Source of the DNA: an uncultured Clostridia bacterium
GTDB taxonomy: Bacteria; Bacillota; Clostridia; TANB77; CAG-508
DNA: 51,416 nucleotides
Assembly (NCBI GenBank): GCA_949443285.1
Contig: CASSLW010000012.1
Coordinates: 1-51,416, forward strand
Direction: 5' to 3'
Shown: positions 1 to 10,814 of the stretch, piece by piece
Position numbering within the stretch: the first letter of the stretch is position 1
Layout: each line of letters starts with the position of its first letter
Notes under the pieces: model-generated
Told to the model about the DNA's origin: nothing
What the model saw: only the letters and a program-made list of their open reading frames with translations
Database searches by the model: none
Position numbers and translations under genes: made by a program

Positions 1-385
1 TATGCCCTTTTTCTATTATTTTGGTTTTGTTTTTATAAATTTTTCTTTCAAACTACACCTACTTATATATTTTTTTAATTAAATAATATAGTACCTATTT
101 AGAAAAAAATAGAACATTTTATAAAAAGGAATTTTTAGTTTATAAAAGTTGTTTGATATATTATAGTGTCAAATTTTGTCACATTTTGCGTTTTTGAGAA
201 ATTTTTGAAAAGTTCTTGCAAAGGTAAGAAAAATTTGGTATTATATGGAAGGTATTTTATCAAAAATTTGAATTCAAGAAGTTTTAAATCGAGAAAAGAA
301 ATTCAAAGAAGAAATAAAAATAAGAAAAAAAGGTGATAAAAATAGAAAAATAAAAATCAAACGCGATTTTACTCAAAAAGAAATA

Positions 386-414
386 TTGACAACAAGGTAA
401 ATATATATTAAAAT
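386..414 (+). promoter_or_regulatory. Promoter of the 432 gene
   Basis: TTGACA at 386-391 and TAAAAT at 409-414 are separated by 17 bases. The start codon lies 18 bases downstream with GAGGAG as ribosome binding site. A second possible promoter (TTGCAA at 216, TATTAT at 239, 17-base spacer) lies further upstream. Otherwise I see nothing in bases 1-431. Confidence 0.7.
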
Positions 415-431
415 GAAAGTGAGGAGAGATA

Positions 432-719
432 ATGTATTTATTTACATACCAAGATTATTTAAAATATTCCAATAAAATTAGAAAGATAATGCCAAAAGAA
501 AGAAAAGAATATATTGAAAAATTAAAAGAAGGAGTAAACGAAGATATGAAATTTGAAAAATATTTTATTGAATGGTTAGAAGAAAAGGAAATGGAAGGAA
601 TAGCAAAAGCAATAAAACAAATGGTAAAAGAAATGATTAAAAATAATATAGATGATGAACAAATAATGAAGATAGCCAAAATAGACAAAAAAGAACTAGA
701 AAAGTTGAAAATAGCATAA
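432..719 (+). CDS. Small charged helical protein, hypothetical
   Basis: This is a 95-residue, Lys/Glu-rich and probably all-helical protein with no signal peptide or membrane segment. Its C-terminal part, ending in the pattern DDEQIMKIAKIDKKELEKLK, resembles the helical tail of Rpn/PD-(D/E)XK transposase-family proteins, where a similar short repeat follows the nuclease domain. No nuclease domain is present, so it may be a small independent protein or a remnant. The ribosome binding site GAGGAG and the strong promoter argue that it is expressed. The function is unknown. Confidence 0.6.
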   Translation: MYLFTYQDYLKYSNKIRKIMPKERKEYIEKLKEGVNEDMKFEKYFIEWLEEKEMEGIAKAIKQMVKEMIKNNIDDEQIMKIAKIDKKELEKLKIA

Positions 720-785
720 ATATCTAGTAATAAAATATAATATAAATACTGAAATTAGAAAAAGAAAAAATGTTCGTAAAAAGTA

Positions 786-814
786 TTGACAAAACAAAAA
801 AACAGTTATACAAT
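786..814 (+). promoter_or_regulatory. recN promoter
   Basis: TTGACA at 786-791, a 17-base spacer and TACAAT at 809-814 lie about 40 bases before the recN start codon. Confidence 0.7.
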
Positions 815-856
815 AAGGACGAACAAAAATTCAACAAAAATTTCAGGAGGTACAAA

Positions 857-2485
857 ATGATATCAACATTACACATAAAAAACATAGGAATAATAGAAGA
901 TTTAAGCATAGACCTAAACAAAGGGTTAAACATACTAACAGGAGAAACAGGAGCAGGAAAAACGCTAATAATAGACTCATTACAAATAATATCAGGTGGA
1001 AGATTTTCAAAAGAAATGATAAGAAAGGGAGAAACAAACTCATTCGTAGAATTATGCATGTACGAACCTGAAAGCGAAAAATCAGAAGAAGGAAATATAA
1101 TAATATCAAGAGAAATAAGTGCAACAGGGAAAAATATGTGTAAAATAAACGGAAGAATGGTCACAGTAAACGAGCTAAAAGAATTTATGAGTAACTTTAT
1201 AGAAATACATGGACAAAACGACAATCAAAACCTATTAGACAACAGAAAGCACATAACATATTTAGACAACTTTAGCGGAGAAAAATTGCAAAAAAATAAA
1301 GAAGAATATGAAAAATTATATGAAGAAAGAAACCAAATAAAACAAGAACTAAAAGACAATTTTGGAGATGAAAAAGAAAAACAAAGAAAGCTAGATTTAT
1401 TACAGTACCAAGTAAATGAAATAGAAGAGGCAAAATTAAAGCTAGAAGAAGAAACAGAATTAGAAGAAAAAAGAAAAATAATGTCAAATGCAGAAAAAAT
1501 ATCAGATAATCTAAACGAAGCAGATAATTTAATATCAGAAAATAGCATAGATACAATAAGTATGGCAATAAGAGCTTTAGAAAAAATAGAAAATATAGAC
1601 GAAAAATATGAAAAAGTATCAGGAAGTTTAAAAACAATATATTATGAATTACAAGAGCTCTCTAGAGATATAAGTAGTTATACAAAAGACATATACTTTG
1701 ACGAAGAAGAAAGAAACTATATAGAAGAAAGACTAAATTTAATATACTCATTAAAAAGAAAATACGGAAACAGTATAAAAGAAATATTAAAATATAGTGA
1801 AGAAACAAAAAAAGAAATAGAACACATAGAGAATTTAGAAGAATATAATAATAAATTAAAAAGTAGACAAAAAGAAATAGAAAATCAAATGGATAAACTA
1901 GCAAAAGAAATGAATAAAATAAGACAAGAAAATGCACAAAGCCTAAGCAAGCAGATAAATCAAGAATTAATAGATTTAGAAATGAAAAACGCAAAAATAA
2001 ATATACATATTGAGTATAAACAAGAATATTACAGAACAGGAAAAGACATTGTTACATTCTACATTGCAACAAATATTGGGGAAAACGAAAAAGAATTATC
2101 TAAAATAGCATCAGGAGGAGAAATGTCAAGAATAATGCTAGCAATAAAAAAAGTATTAGCAGAAACAGACAAAATGCCAGTATTAGTATTTGACGAAATA
2201 GATACAGGAATTAGTGGAAAAGCAGCAAACTCTGTGGCAAAAAAACTAAAAGCAATATCTAAAAAACATCAAGTAATGTGTATATCACATTTACCAAATA
2301 TAGCAGCAGTTGCAGACCATAATTATTTTATAAGTAAAAACGTAAAACGAGAAAGAACAAGTACACAAATAAGATTGCTAAAAGAAAACGAAGTTATAGA
2401 AGAGATTGCAAGAATTTCATCAGGAGAAGTAAACGAAATTACTTTAAAATATGCAACAGAATTAAGAAACAAAAAGGCATCATGA
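857..2485 (+). CDS. recN: DNA repair protein RecN
   Basis: RecN is an SMC-like ATPase that acts early in double-strand break repair in the cytoplasm. The 542-residue product has the N-terminal Walker A GETGAGKT at residues 29-36, a long central coiled coil rich in Glu and Lys, the ABC signature region ASGGEMSR near residue 420, and the Walker B VLVFDEIDTGISG. The length is normal for the family. The start at 857 is chosen because AGGAGG precedes it at the right distance; an upstream in-frame start at 770 lacks a site. The stop codon overlaps a palindromic repeat. Confidence 0.95.
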   Translation: MISTLHIKNIGIIEDLSIDLNKGLNILTGETGAGKTLIIDSLQIISGGRFSKEMIRKGETNSFVELCMYEPESEKSEEGNIIISREISATGKNMCKINGRMVTVNELKEFMSNFIEIHGQNDNQNLLDNRKHITYLDNFSGEKLQKNKEEYEKLYEERNQIKQELKDNFGDEKEKQRKLDLLQYQVNEIEEAKLKLEEETELEEKRKIMSNAEKISDNLNEADNLISENSIDTISMAIRALEKIENIDEKYEKVSGSLKTIYYELQELSRDISSYTKDIYFDEEERNYIEERLNLIYSLKRKYGNSIKEILKYSEETKKEIEHIENLEEYNNKLKSRQKEIENQMDKLAKEMNKIRQENAQSLSKQINQELIDLEMKNAKINIHIEYKQEYYRTGKDIVTFYIATNIGENEKELSKIASGGEMSRIMLAIKKVLAETDKMPVLVFDEIDTGISGKAANSVAKKLKAISKKHQVMCISHLPNIAAVADHNYFISKNVKRERTSTQIRLLKENEVIEEIARISSGEVNEITLKYATELRNKKAS

Positions 2486-2537
2486 TGTCCATTGGGGACG
2501 TTTCCTTTTGGACATTTTGACCACTTTGGGACACATC
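2484..2537. repeat. GGGGACG-core palindromic repeat, copy 1
   Basis: This is an intergenic hairpin unit in which TGTCCA, the core TTGGGGACGTTTC and the complementary TTGGACA form a stem-loop. An outer pair GATGT/ACATC encloses it. It overlaps the recN stop codon and may act as its transcription terminator. Confidence 0.65.
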
Positions 2538-2641
2538 TTCAGCTAAATAATAAATCAATATATTTATAGAAATATGAGGTGTATAATATTTCCAAATATT
2601 GTATATAATAAAAAAGAAAAAACAATAAGGAGGAAATATAA

Positions 2642-3904
2642 ATGAAAAACATATTAAAAATTCAAGATGTAAAAGCAATACAAATATTAGATTCTAGGGG
2701 AAACCCAACAATTCAAGTAGAAGTACTTACAGAAGACGGATATGTAGGAGTAGCTTCAGTACCATCAGGAGCATCAACGGGAAGCTTTGAGGCAGTGGAA
2801 CTAAGAGATGGAAATAAAAATAATTATATGGGTAAAAGTGTAGAAAAAGCAGTTGAAAATGTAAATAAAAAGATTGCAAAAGAAGTAATAGGAATGAATG
2901 TATATGAGCAAAGAAAAATAGATGAACAAATGATTAAATTAGATGATACACCAAACAAATCAAACTTAGGAGCAAATGCAATACTAGGAGTTTCTTTAGC
3001 AGTAGCAAAAGCTGCAAGCAATTCACTTGGTATGGAATTATATAATTATATTGGAGGAATAAATGCCAAAATTCTGCCAGTACCAATGATGAACATATTA
3101 AACGGTGGAAAACATTCAGACAATAACATTAGCATACAAGAATTTATGATTATGCCAGTAGGTGAAATCACATTTGCAGAAAGATTAAAAAGAGGAGTAG
3201 AGATATATCATACACTAAAAAAAGTCTTAAAAGAAAAGGGATATAGTGTAGGTGTAGGAGACGAAGGAGGATTTGCTCCTGATTTAGAAAATGAAGAACA
3301 AGCTTTAGATGTCATAATAGAAGCAATTAAAAAAGCAGGGTATGAACCAGGAAAGGACATAATGCTAGCACTAGATGTTGCAAGCACAGAAATGTTTGAA
3401 GAAGCAAAAAAAATAGGTAAAACAGGCTACTATTTTTGGAAGAGTAAGCAATATAAAACTAAAGAAGAAATGATAGAATATATAGAAAATCTATGCGAAA
3501 AATATCCGATTTATTCAATAGAAGACGGACTAGCAGAAGAGGATTGGGAAGGCTGGCAAGAGTTAACAAATAAAATAGGAGATAAAGTACAATTAGTAGG
3601 AGACGACTTATTTGTTACAAACAAATCTAGGCTAAAAAGAGGAATTGATAAAAAAGTTGCAAATGCTATATTAATAAAGCCAAATCAAATAGGAACTTTA
3701 ACAGAAACATTAGATACTATTCAAATGGCAAAAGAAAGAGGATATAGAACTGTTATATCTCATCGTTCAGGAGAGACAGAAGATACTACAATTGCAGACA
3801 TAGCAGTTGGAGTAAATGCAGGACAAATAAAAACAGGTGCTCCTTGCAGAACTGATAGAGTTGCAAAATATAATAGACTATTATATATAGAAGACGAAAT
3901 ATAG
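2642..3904 (+). CDS. eno: Enolase
   Basis: Enolase converts 2-phosphoglycerate to phosphoenolpyruvate in glycolysis. The 420-residue protein is close to the usual 430. It shows the N-terminal loop [16 protein letters not shown], the [15 protein letters not shown] segment, metal-binding acidic residues (Asp in LALDVAS, Glu in SIEDGL, Asp in VGDDLF), the catalytic lysine region [14 protein letters not shown] and the active-site loop [15 protein letters not shown] strong AAGGAGG lies eight bases before the start. The gene appears monocistronic, because repeat or terminator hairpins lie on both sides. Confidence 0.97.
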   Translation: MKNILKIQDVKAIQILDSRGNPTIQVEVLTEDGYVGVASVPSGASTGSFEAVELRDGNKNNYMGKSVEKAVENVNKKIAKEVIGMNVYEQRKIDEQMIKLDDTPNKSNLGANAILGVSLAVAKAASNSLGMELYNYIGGINAKILPVPMMNILNGGKHSDNNISIQEFMIMPVGEITFAERLKRGVEIYHTLKKVLKEKGYSVGVGDEGGFAPDLENEEQALDVIIEAIKKAGYEPGKDIMLALDVASTEMFEEAKKIGKTGYYFWKSKQYKTKEEMIEYIENLCEKYPIYSIEDGLAEEDWEGWQELTNKIGDKVQLVGDDLFVTNKSRLKRGIDKKVANAILIKPNQIGTLTETLDTIQMAKERGYRTVISHRSGETEDTTIADIAVGVNAGQIKTGAPCRTDRVAKYNRLLYIEDEI

Positions 3905-3912
3905 AATTTTTT

Positions 3913-3957
3913 GGGACAGAGCAAAAAAGTTGATAGGTACAACTTGTGGTTCTGTCC
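3913..3957 (+). terminator. Hairpin downstream of eno
   Basis: GGACAGAGC pairs with GGTTCTGTCC, and an inner AAGTTG pairs with CAACTT, 9 bases after the eno stop. The GGGACAG core also relates it to the GGGGACGG repeat family, so it is probably a repeat serving as terminator. Confidence 0.6.
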
Positions 3958-4102
3958 TATAAATTTACATAAAGCTATTGAAAACAAAGGAAAAATGTGT
4001 TAAAATAATACTCGTAACAAAAGTTATAAAAATCCATTTAGACAAAAGGATTTTAGAAAATGTAAATTTTAAATAAAATTTATAAAAGGATGTTGATAAA
4101 AA

Positions 4103-4453
4103 ATGAAGCAAATCAAACGTTTAGAGTATTATTTTGACTCAAAAGAATACACACAAGAAGAAGTGGAAGAAAATATAGAAGGAGTAAAAAAGGAATTTCC
4201 AAACAAAAAAATTAAAGTAGAAACAGAACTAAATGATTATGGAATGTATATTATTACCTTCTATTTTGAAAACAGAAATACAATATTTAACAAAATTAGA
4301 GTTTTCATAAAAAATAGAAAAGAAAAGACACTATTACTAGAAGAAGCAAAAGTAAAAAATATAAATATTACGAAGAAAAATAATAGATTAGAAAAATATT
4401 ATGGGCAAAAATATGGTTTATATAAAGAGACAAAACGATATAGGCCATATTAA
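4103..4453 (+). CDS. Hypothetical protein
   Basis: The 116-residue protein is basic and cytoplasmic, with alternating charged helices and a central beta-rich stretch (YGMYIITFYFENR). I do not recognise a family. Translation starts after AAAGGATG with an eight-base gap. A strong terminator follows directly, so it is a stand-alone unit. Nothing nearby suggests a role. Confidence 0.6.
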   Translation: MKQIKRLEYYFDSKEYTQEEVEENIEGVKKEFPNKKIKVETELNDYGMYIITFYFENRNTIFNKIRVFIKNRKEKTLLLEEAKVKNINITKKNNRLEKYYGQKYGLYKETKRYRPY

Positions 4454-4481
4454 AGAGTTGTTTTAGATAAAACAACTCTTT
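4452..4481 (+). terminator. Rho-independent terminator
   Basis: A 13-base perfect inverted repeat (AAAGAGTTGTTTT and its complement) with a four-base loop begins at the stop codon of the hypothetical gene. Confidence 0.85.
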
Positions 4482-4513
4482 AATCATTTGTAGCGAAAAA
4501 ACAAAAGAATGAT

Positions 4514-4550
4514 ATACTTGTTGACGTAATTCTCTTATAAACGGTAAAAT
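4514..4550 (+). promoter_or_regulatory. Promoter of pilin-like gene 1
   Basis: TTGACG at 4521 and TAAAAT at 4545 have an 18-base spacer. The 19-base block ATACTTGTTGACGTAATTC (4514-4532) recurs identically at 51194-51212 before pilin-like gene 3, which points to common control or to duplication of gene plus promoter. Confidence 0.65.
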
Positions 4551-4580
4551 AATAAAAACAGAAGAAGAGGAGAGGGTAAA

Positions 4581-6513
4581 ATGCGAAACAACTTTAAAGG
4601 AATAACGCTAATATCATTAGTAATCACAATAATAGTATTAATAATCTTAGCACGGAGTAACAATAGCAACACTTACAGGAGACAATGGAACAATAGGAAA
4701 AGCTGGAGAAGCAAAATTTAAAACAGAATTATCAGCTGTAGCAGAAGAATATGAATTATATTTAACGCAAAGACTTTCAGAAGATAGAAGTTTTGAAGAA
4801 GGAGCATTATATGCAGGAAAAAATGCCCTAATATATGACTCGGTGCAAGAAGAAGGAAATATATATACAGTATTAAAAAATTCAAATAAAAAATACGTAG
4901 ATAATTTTGAAGTAATAAAAGGAGAATTATATTATTTTGCTCAAAATGAGCAAGAGGGGAAATGGGCAGAAGAAATAGGCATAAAAGTGAGCCCATATAT
5001 AATAATAGATGGAGAGTTGATGTCAGCAAAAGATAACTTAGGTCTAATGGATGAAACAACAGGGTCAATAATAATACCTCAATCAGTAACTAAAATAGGA
5101 AAAGGTGCATTTTCAAAATTGGAAGGATTAAGGACAATAGTGATACCTGGGACAGTAAAAATAATTGATAATGATGCTTTTAGAGGTAATACTGTATTAG
5201 AAAAAGTTGTTATACAAGAGGGCGTTGAAGTTATTGGACAAGAAGCTTTTAGAGAATGTAGGGCATTGAAACAGATTGAATTGCCAAGTACGCTAATAAC
5301 ATTAGGAGGTATGGCTTTTTGTTCTTGTGATAGTTTAACAAGTATTAATATCCCACCTAATGTTTCATCAGTAGGACATAATTTATTGAATGGGTGTGGA
5401 AACCTTAAAAGTGTAGTTATTTCTGAGGGGGTAACATTTATTGCCAATAGTATGTTTGCAGGATGTTATAAATTGAAGCGAATTGAAATATCTTCAACTG
5501 TAAAACAAATAGGTGGAGAAGCTTTTCGAGGATGCAAAGATTTAACAGAAATAGATCTAGTTAATAATGAGGATTTTGGATATCAAAATGGAATATTAAG
5601 TGATGCAAAAGGAAATGAAATCTTTTTTGTTTCTGATATTATATTAAAAAGTAATCCGACATTTACTATTCCAGAAGGGATAAAAACCTTTGCATATAAT
5701 ATTGCAAATTATAATAACATAACAAAAATAATGGTTCCTAAAAGTGTTAATAATATTATAAATACTGCAAGTTTTCCAACTAGTTTGGAAGAGATTGAAG
5801 TAAACCCAGAAAACGAGAACTATATTAGTGAAAATAAATGTTTAATGAGTAAAGACAGAAAAAATTTGATATGCTGTTTTTCTAAGGAAAAAGAAATAAC
5901 CTTAAGCACAGAAATTGTAAATATTGGAAGAGCAGCATTTAGAACAGCACAAAATTTAGAAAATATAACATTACCTGAATCAGTAGAGACAATATTAAAT
6001 GAGGCGTTTGCGCCATTAAGTAAACTAAAGACATTATATTTAGGAGAAAAAGTGAGCTATTTGAATTCAGGATTTATGACCGAGAATAGTAGTGGAAATA
6101 GAACTATGGCAGATGTTACAATATCTCCAAAAAATCCTAATTATATGATAAAAGATAATATAATATATAGTAAAGATGGAAAAAAGATAATTAAGGTTTT
6201 AAAGTATATTACAGGAAGTTATATAGTAGAAGATAATGTTGAGATTATAGGCGATGGTGCATTTAATACCCAGAGGAACATGACAGAAGTTATATTAAAA
6301 AATAATGTAAAGGAAATAAATGATTCTTTTACATATTGTGCGAATTTAGAAAGAGTAGAAATAGGAAGTGGAATTGAAAGAATAAGTGCAGGAGCATTTA
6401 CTAGTTCTTCAAAGTTAAGCGAAATTATTATTCATAAACCAAAAGGCTCAATTGCTGGCTCACCATTTGGATGCATATTTGGAGAAAGAGCAATAACTTG
6501 GGATAGTAATTAA
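4581..6513 (+). CDS. Pilin-like BspA-type leucine-rich-repeat surface protein, read through a +1 shift at CGG
   Basis: The first 24 codons encode a type IV pilin-like N-terminus, with GITLISLVITIIVLIILA as the hydrophobic helix. Codon 25 is CGG (4653-4655). After it the zero frame soon stops, whereas the +1 frame continues the expected pilin motif GVTIATLTGDNG and then a long BspA-like leucine-rich-repeat region. That region holds many repeats of the form 'IGxxAFxxCxxLxxIxIPxxV'. Read with one skipped base the product is 643 residues. It is probably exported and surface exposed; BspA-like repeats commonly mediate adhesion. The start at 4581 follows GAGAGGG. Two paralogues with the same CGG at the same position lie at 49505 and 51265. 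Confidence 0.85.
4653..4655 (+). other. CGG +1 recoding site 1 (pilin-like BspA gene)
   Basis: In-frame GCA-CGG-AGT; the protein resumes with GGA in the +1 frame. The zero frame stops about 27 codons later. Confidence 0.85.
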
Positions 6514-6594
6514 TTATAATAAAAAATAAGTCAAAATACTTGAATAAACAAATAAAATATGCTAAAATGAAAAGCAGAATAAAACAAAGCCAAT

Positions 6595-6835
6595 TAAAAA
6601 GCAAAGTATATATATCACAAAATATTAATAGAGAAAATGACCAAGGCTGGAAGTCATTAATATAGATATATAGAAATTTCACTTTTTAGGTCTTTTCCTG
6701 AAAGCAAGTAGGGAAAGGCGGTTGAACCGTTAAAACTTTTAATAAGGTTAGTAAAAAAACTAATAAATTTAGGTGGTACCACGGAAAATAAAGCCATTTC
6801 GTCCTATGTATATTATAGGCGAAGTGGCTTTTAAA
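6595..6835 (+). promoter_or_regulatory. T-box riboswitch of pheST
   Basis: The leader contains the T-box sequence AGGTGGTACCACGGA (6771-6785), followed by a terminator hairpin (6791-6833, AAGCCATTTCG and complement, then TTTT). Upstream lies a stem-I-like hairpin (AATGAC/GTCATT) and a TTC triplet near 6678-6680 that fits a phenylalanine specifier. T-boxes bind uncharged tRNA and allow readthrough when the amino acid is scarce. The specifier position is my inference. Confidence 0.9.
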
Positions 6836-6852
6836 TTTGAAAGATAATTATC

Positions 6853-6938
6853 ATTTGGCGTTGTTAAACTTCAATTTAAATTTAATCGACGTGCAAGAGC
6901 ACGACTCATAAATTTAAATCTTGTTTGCCTAGCCAAAT
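6853..6938 (+). other. Nested hairpin between T-box and pheS
   Basis: Three nested complementary pairs form one long stem: ATTTGGC/GCCAAAT (6853-6859 with 6932-6938), an AT-only 11-12 base pair (6873-6884 with 6909-6919), and CGTGC/GCACG (6890-6894 with 6899-6903, loop AAGA). It is not explained by the T-box itself and matches no RNA family I recognise. Confidence 0.55.
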
Positions 6939-6979
6939 AACAATTCTTTTTCAAATTGAGTAAAGAGGAAGGAGTAAAT

Positions 6980-8035
6980 ATGAAAGAAGAAATTGCAAAA
7001 ATTAAAGAGAATTCACTAAAAGAAATTAGTGAAAGTAAAGACTTAAAAATATTAGGAGACTTAAAAGTAAAATACTTAGGAAAAAAAGGAGAACTAACAC
7101 AAGTTTTAAAACAAATGGGAAAGTTAAGTCCAGAAGAAAGACCAGTTATAGGAAGTTTAGTAAATCAAGTAAGAGACGAACTAAACAAACTAGTGGAAGA
7201 AAAAGAAGAAGAACTTAAAAAAATAGCGTTAGAGGAAAAGCTAAAAACAGAAGAAATTGATATAACTTTACCAAGTCAAAAAATCAAAAGGGGAAGTAAG
7301 CACCCATTAAATAGAGTAATAGAAGAAGTTGAAGATTTATTTGTTTCAATGGGATATGATGTTGTTTCAGGTCCAGAGTTAGAAACAGATGAATATTGCT
7401 TTGAAAGATTAAATTTGCCAAAAGGGCATCCTGCAAGAGATATGCAAGATAGTTTTTACATAACACCAGAACATTTATTAAGAACGCAAACATCAAGTGT
7501 TCAGGCAAGAACAATGATGGCAAATGAAGAAAAGACACCAATAAGAATAATAGTGCCAGGTAAAACATTTAGAAGAGAAGATGACGCAACACATTCACAT
7601 CAATTTAACCAAGTTGAAGGTTTAGTTGTTGATAAAAATATATCACTAGCCGATTTAAAAGGAACATTAGAAGTGTTTATGAAAAAGATGTTAGGACAAA
7701 ATACAGAATTAAGATTTAGACCAAGTTATTTCCCATTCACAGAACCTTCATATGAAGTAGATGTTACATGTTTCAAATGTGGTGGAAAAGGCTGCAACCT
7801 ATGTAAACAAACAGGTTGGATAGAACTTTTGGGTTCAGGAATGGTACATCCAAATGTGTTAAAAATGAATGGATATGACCCAGAAAAATATTCTGGATTT
7901 GCGTTTGGAGTAGGACTAGACAGATTGGCAATGTTCAAATATGGAATAACAGATATACGTTTGTTATATCAAAATGACGTAAGATTCCTAAAACAATTTG
8001 ATAGAAAGGACGAAGAAAATGAAATTAAGTATTAA
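6980..8035 (+). CDS. pheS: Phenylalanine--tRNA ligase alpha subunit
   Basis: PheS is the catalytic class II subunit of the alpha2-beta2 synthetase that charges tRNA-Phe. The 351-residue product has an N-terminal coiled-coil arm (residues 1-90), the class II motif 2 segment [18 protein letters not shown] and motif 3 [17 protein letters not shown] near the C-terminus. A Cys cluster [16 protein letters not shown] is also present, as in related bacterial enzymes. The start at 6980 is preceded by AGGAAGGAG; a longer in-frame start at 6956 lacks this. It overlaps pheT by 17 bases and is controlled by the upstream T-box. Confidence 0.97.
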   Translation: MKEEIAKIKENSLKEISESKDLKILGDLKVKYLGKKGELTQVLKQMGKLSPEERPVIGSLVNQVRDELNKLVEEKEEELKKIALEEKLKTEEIDITLPSQKIKRGSKHPLNRVIEEVEDLFVSMGYDVVSGPELETDEYCFERLNLPKGHPARDMQDSFYITPEHLLRTQTSSVQARTMMANEEKTPIRIIVPGKTFRREDDATHSHQFNQVEGLVVDKNISLADLKGTLEVFMKKMLGQNTELRFRPSYFPFTEPSYEVDVTCFKCGGKGCNLCKQTGWIELLGSGMVHPNVLKMNGYDPEKYSGFAFGVGLDRLAMFKYGITDIRLLYQNDVRFLKQFDRKDEENEIKY

Positions 8036-10388
8036 TTTTTTAAAGGATTATATAGATTTAGATGAAAATATTGATGTTAAACAATTAGCAGAAGATATGA
8101 CAAATGCAGGAAATGAATATGATGAAGCTGTAAAACTAATAAATGCAACAAAATTAGTAATTGGAGAAATAAAAGAATGTGAAGACCACCCTGACTCTGA
8201 CCACTTACATTGTTGCAAAGTAGATATCGGAAGTGAAGTTCTAGATATAGTATGTGGAGCGCCAAATGCTAGAAAAGGGCTAAAAGTAATAGTTGCTCAA
8301 GACGGTGCGCAATTACCTGGTGGAATAATTAAAAAAGGAGTTATAAGAGGCGAACAATCAAATGGAATGCTATGCTCAATGGCTGAACTTGGTTTAGAAA
8401 GCAAATTTTTAAAAGAAGAGGATAAGGCAGGAATACACGAATTGCCAGCAGATGCACCAGTAGGAGAAGACCCAATATCTTTCTTGCAAATGGATGACAG
8501 TGTAATTGATTTTGATTTAACAGCAAACCGTGGAGATTTATTAAGCATTTTAGGTATGGCTTATGAAGTTGGTGCTATATATGACAAAAAAGTAAAAGAT
8601 ATAGATTTATCACATAAAGAAAATAGCGAAAATATAAATGATACATTCAAAGTAAATGTAAATACTGAAAACTGTTCAATATTCTTAGCAAAGAAAGTAA
8701 AAAATGTAGATATTAAAGAAAGTCCAGCATTCATAAAAAATAGACTTATAGCTTCAGGAATAAGACCAATCAACAATGTAGTAGACATAAGCAACTATGT
8801 AATGCTAGAAACAGGCCAACCACTACACTTTTATGATGCAGATACATTAAAAGGTTGTTTAGAAGTGAGAATGGCAGAAGAAGGCGAAAAATTAACAACA
8901 TTAGATAATATCGAAAGAACACTAAAACAAGAAGACATCGTTATATCTGATGGAGAAAGAGCAATAGGTCTAGCAGGTGTAATGGGTGGTTTAGATACAG
9001 AAATAACAGATAATACAAAAAACATCATAATAGAAGCTGCAATATTTGATAATGTAAAAGTAAGAAGAACATCAAATTCAATATTAAGAAGCGAAGCAAG
9101 TAACAGATTTGAAAAAGGATTGGACTCAAACAGAACATATATGGCAATAGAAAGAGCTTGTAACCTTTTAGAAAAATATGCAGGAGCTGAAATTGTAGGA
9201 GATGTAGCAAAATATGATACAACAGACAGAAGCGATAAATTAATAGACATTACAGCTAAAAATATAAATGCAATCTTAGGAATGCAGATTTCACAACAAG
9301 AAATATTAGATGTGTTCAGAAAGTTAGGATTTACATCAACTGTAAATGATGAAATAATCACAGTAAGTGTGCCAAAAAGAAGAATAGATATCTCTATAAA
9401 AGAAGACCTAATTGAAGAAGTTGGACGTATTTATGGGGTTAACAACATAAAGGGGAAATTACCTGATATTGCACCAAAAATGGGAAGTTATGACAAAGTA
9501 GAAAGACAAATAAGAAATAAAATGATAAATTTAGGGCTAAACGAGACATTATCATATGTATTAGTGCCAGAAAATGAAGCAAAAATGTTCACAAAAGATG
9601 ATGTAGAAGTCGTAAAATTATTAGCACCATTATCAGAAGACAAAAACACATTAAGACATAGTTTATCAGTAGCGTTACATAAAATATACAAATATAACAA
9701 AGCTAGAAGTAACAAAGATGTATCAATATTTGAAATAGGAAAAGCATTCCAAAAACAAAATGAAGAATATTCAGAAACAAAGAAACTATCAGCTTTAATG
9801 AGCGGAGAATATTATGTTGGAATGGAGAAAAAGAAAGTAGACTTCTATGTAATTAAAGGAATTGCAGAAGAAATATTAGATTATCTAGGATACAATGGAA
9901 GATATAGCTTTGTAAAAGACTTAAATAAAATACCGGGTGAAATGCACCCAGGACAATCAGCAGTAATATCAGTAAATAACGATATTGTAGGACTAATTGG
10001 AAAAATTCATCCAAGTGTAGAAAAAGAAGATGTGTTTATTTTAGAAATAGATTTAGATAAACTACTTGCTAAAAAAGTTGGAAAAATGAAATATAAAGAA
10101 ATTTCAAAATTCCCAAACATCAAGAAAGATTTAGCTGTAGTAGTAGATAAAAAAGTTACAGCACAAGAAATTGGTATAAACATAAAGAAATTTGCAGGTT
10201 CACTATTAGAAAACTATGAAGTTTTTGATGTTTATACAGGCGAAGGAGTAGCTGAAAATAAGAAAAGTGTAGCGTTCTCTTTAATTTTTGGAAAACAAGA
10301 TAGAACTTTGACTGATGAGGAAATTAATGCAGTTATGGATAAAATTATTGAAGGATTAGAGAAAAAACTACAAGCAGAATTGAGATAA
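8019..10388 (+). CDS. pheT: Phenylalanine--tRNA ligase beta subunit
   Basis: The 789-residue beta subunit shows the family domain order: an N-terminal EMAP-like tRNA-binding domain (about residues 40-150, with [16 protein letters not shown]), the B3/B4 editing domain, the B5 domain, a catalytic-core-like domain and a C-terminal ferredoxin-fold anticodon-binding domain. It edits mischarged Tyr-tRNA-Phe and binds the anticodon. The start at 8019 lies inside the end of pheS and has AAAGGACGAAG as site, so translation is probably coupled. The gene is intact, with no in-frame CGG. Confidence 0.97.
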   Translation: MKLSINFLKDYIDLDENIDVKQLAEDMTNAGNEYDEAVKLINATKLVIGEIKECEDHPDSDHLHCCKVDIGSEVLDIVCGAPNARKGLKVIVAQDGAQLPGGIIKKGVIRGEQSNGMLCSMAELGLESKFLKEEDKAGIHELPADAPVGEDPISFLQMDDSVIDFDLTANRGDLLSILGMAYEVGAIYDKKVKDIDLSHKENSENINDTFKVNVNTENCSIFLAKKVKNVDIKESPAFIKNRLIASGIRPINNVVDISNYVMLETGQPLHFYDADTLKGCLEVRMAEEGEKLTTLDNIERTLKQEDIVISDGERAIGLAGVMGGLDTEITDNTKNIIIEAAIFDNVKVRRTSNSILRSEASNRFEKGLDSNRTYMAIERACNLLEKYAGAEIVGDVAKYDTTDRSDKLIDITAKNINAILGMQISQQEILDVFRKLGFTSTVNDEIITVSVPKRRIDISIKEDLIEEVGRIYGVNNIKGKLPDIAPKMGSYDKVERQIRNKMINLGLNETLSYVLVPENEAKMFTKDDVEVVKLLAPLSEDKNTLRHSLSVALHKIYKYNKARSNKDVSIFEIGKAFQKQNEEYSETKKLSALMSGEYYVGMEKKKVDFYVIKGIAEEILDYLGYNGRYSFVKDLNKIPGEMHPGQSAVISVNNDIVGLIGKIHPSVEKEDVFILEIDLDKLLAKKVGKMKYKEISKFPNIKKDLAVVVDKKVTAQEIGINIKKFAGSLLENYEVFDVYTGEGVAENKKSVAFSLIFGKQDRTLTDEEINAVMDKIIEGLEKKLQAELR

Positions 10389-10401
10389 AAATTGGGATTT
10401 C

Positions 10402-10430
10402 TTGAAAAAATATGGATAATATGTTATAAT
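10402..10430 (+). promoter_or_regulatory. Promoter of the small gene at 10502
   Basis: TTGAAA at 10402-10407, a 17-base spacer and a perfect TATAAT at 10425-10430, with TG before the -10 box. Confidence 0.75.
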
Positions 10431-10501
10431 GTAAACATAAGATTTTACCTAGTGCAAGATAGGATAAATCCATTTATTAATATAAAGGAGAAATAACAAC
10501 A

Positions 10502-10693
10502 ATGGAAATGACAATAAAACAAAACAGAAAGACACTGTTTTCAGAACCTGAAAACACAGAAAAGAAAGCACGGAAGGCTTTAGAAAGAAAGCTAAGAGCG
10601 CGAAGTAAAAAATGCTATCCTGATGGAGAAGTTCAAGTTTGGAAATCAGGAAGCAAGTACACAGCTTGCGTAGAAATTGTATTGAATAAGTAA
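10502..10693 (+). CDS. Small basic protein with an in-frame CGG
   Basis: This 63-residue basic protein has a good promoter, AAAGGAG upstream and its own terminator, so it looks like a real transcription unit. No family is recognised. Codon 24 is CGG (10571-10573) followed by A, the same context that shifts elsewhere. Here the zero frame continues into a protein-like sequence (CYPDGEVQVWKSGSKYTACV), while the +1 frame stops after three codons. Either CGG is read as arginine here at some rate, or shifting truncates the product to about 26 residues. It is therefore a counter-example or a possible sensor. Confidence 0.6.
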   Translation: MEMTIKQNRKTLFSEPENTEKKARKALERKLRARSKKCYPDGEVQVWKSGSKYTACVEIVLNK

Positions 10694-10723
10694 AAAAGTA
10701 GTTGCTTGCACAACTACTTTTTA
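10693..10723 (+). terminator. Rho-independent terminator
   Basis: AAAGTAGTTG and CAACTACTTT form a 10-base stem with a six-base loop and a T run, starting at the stop codon of the small gene. Confidence 0.85.
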
Positions 10724-10751
10724 AAATTAAAGTGAAAATTACTAAAAACCC

Positions 10752-10780
10752 TTGACAAATTGCTGAAAATGGTGTAAAGT
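10752..10780 (+). promoter_or_regulatory. Promoter of the ylxM-ffh operon
   Basis: TTGACA at 10752-10757 and TAAAGT at 10775-10780 are 17 bases apart. They lie 35 bases before the ylxM start and directly after the preceding terminator. Confidence 0.7.
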
Positions 10781-10814
10781 ATATTAGCATTACAAAAAGA
10801 AAAGAGGTAGTAGT

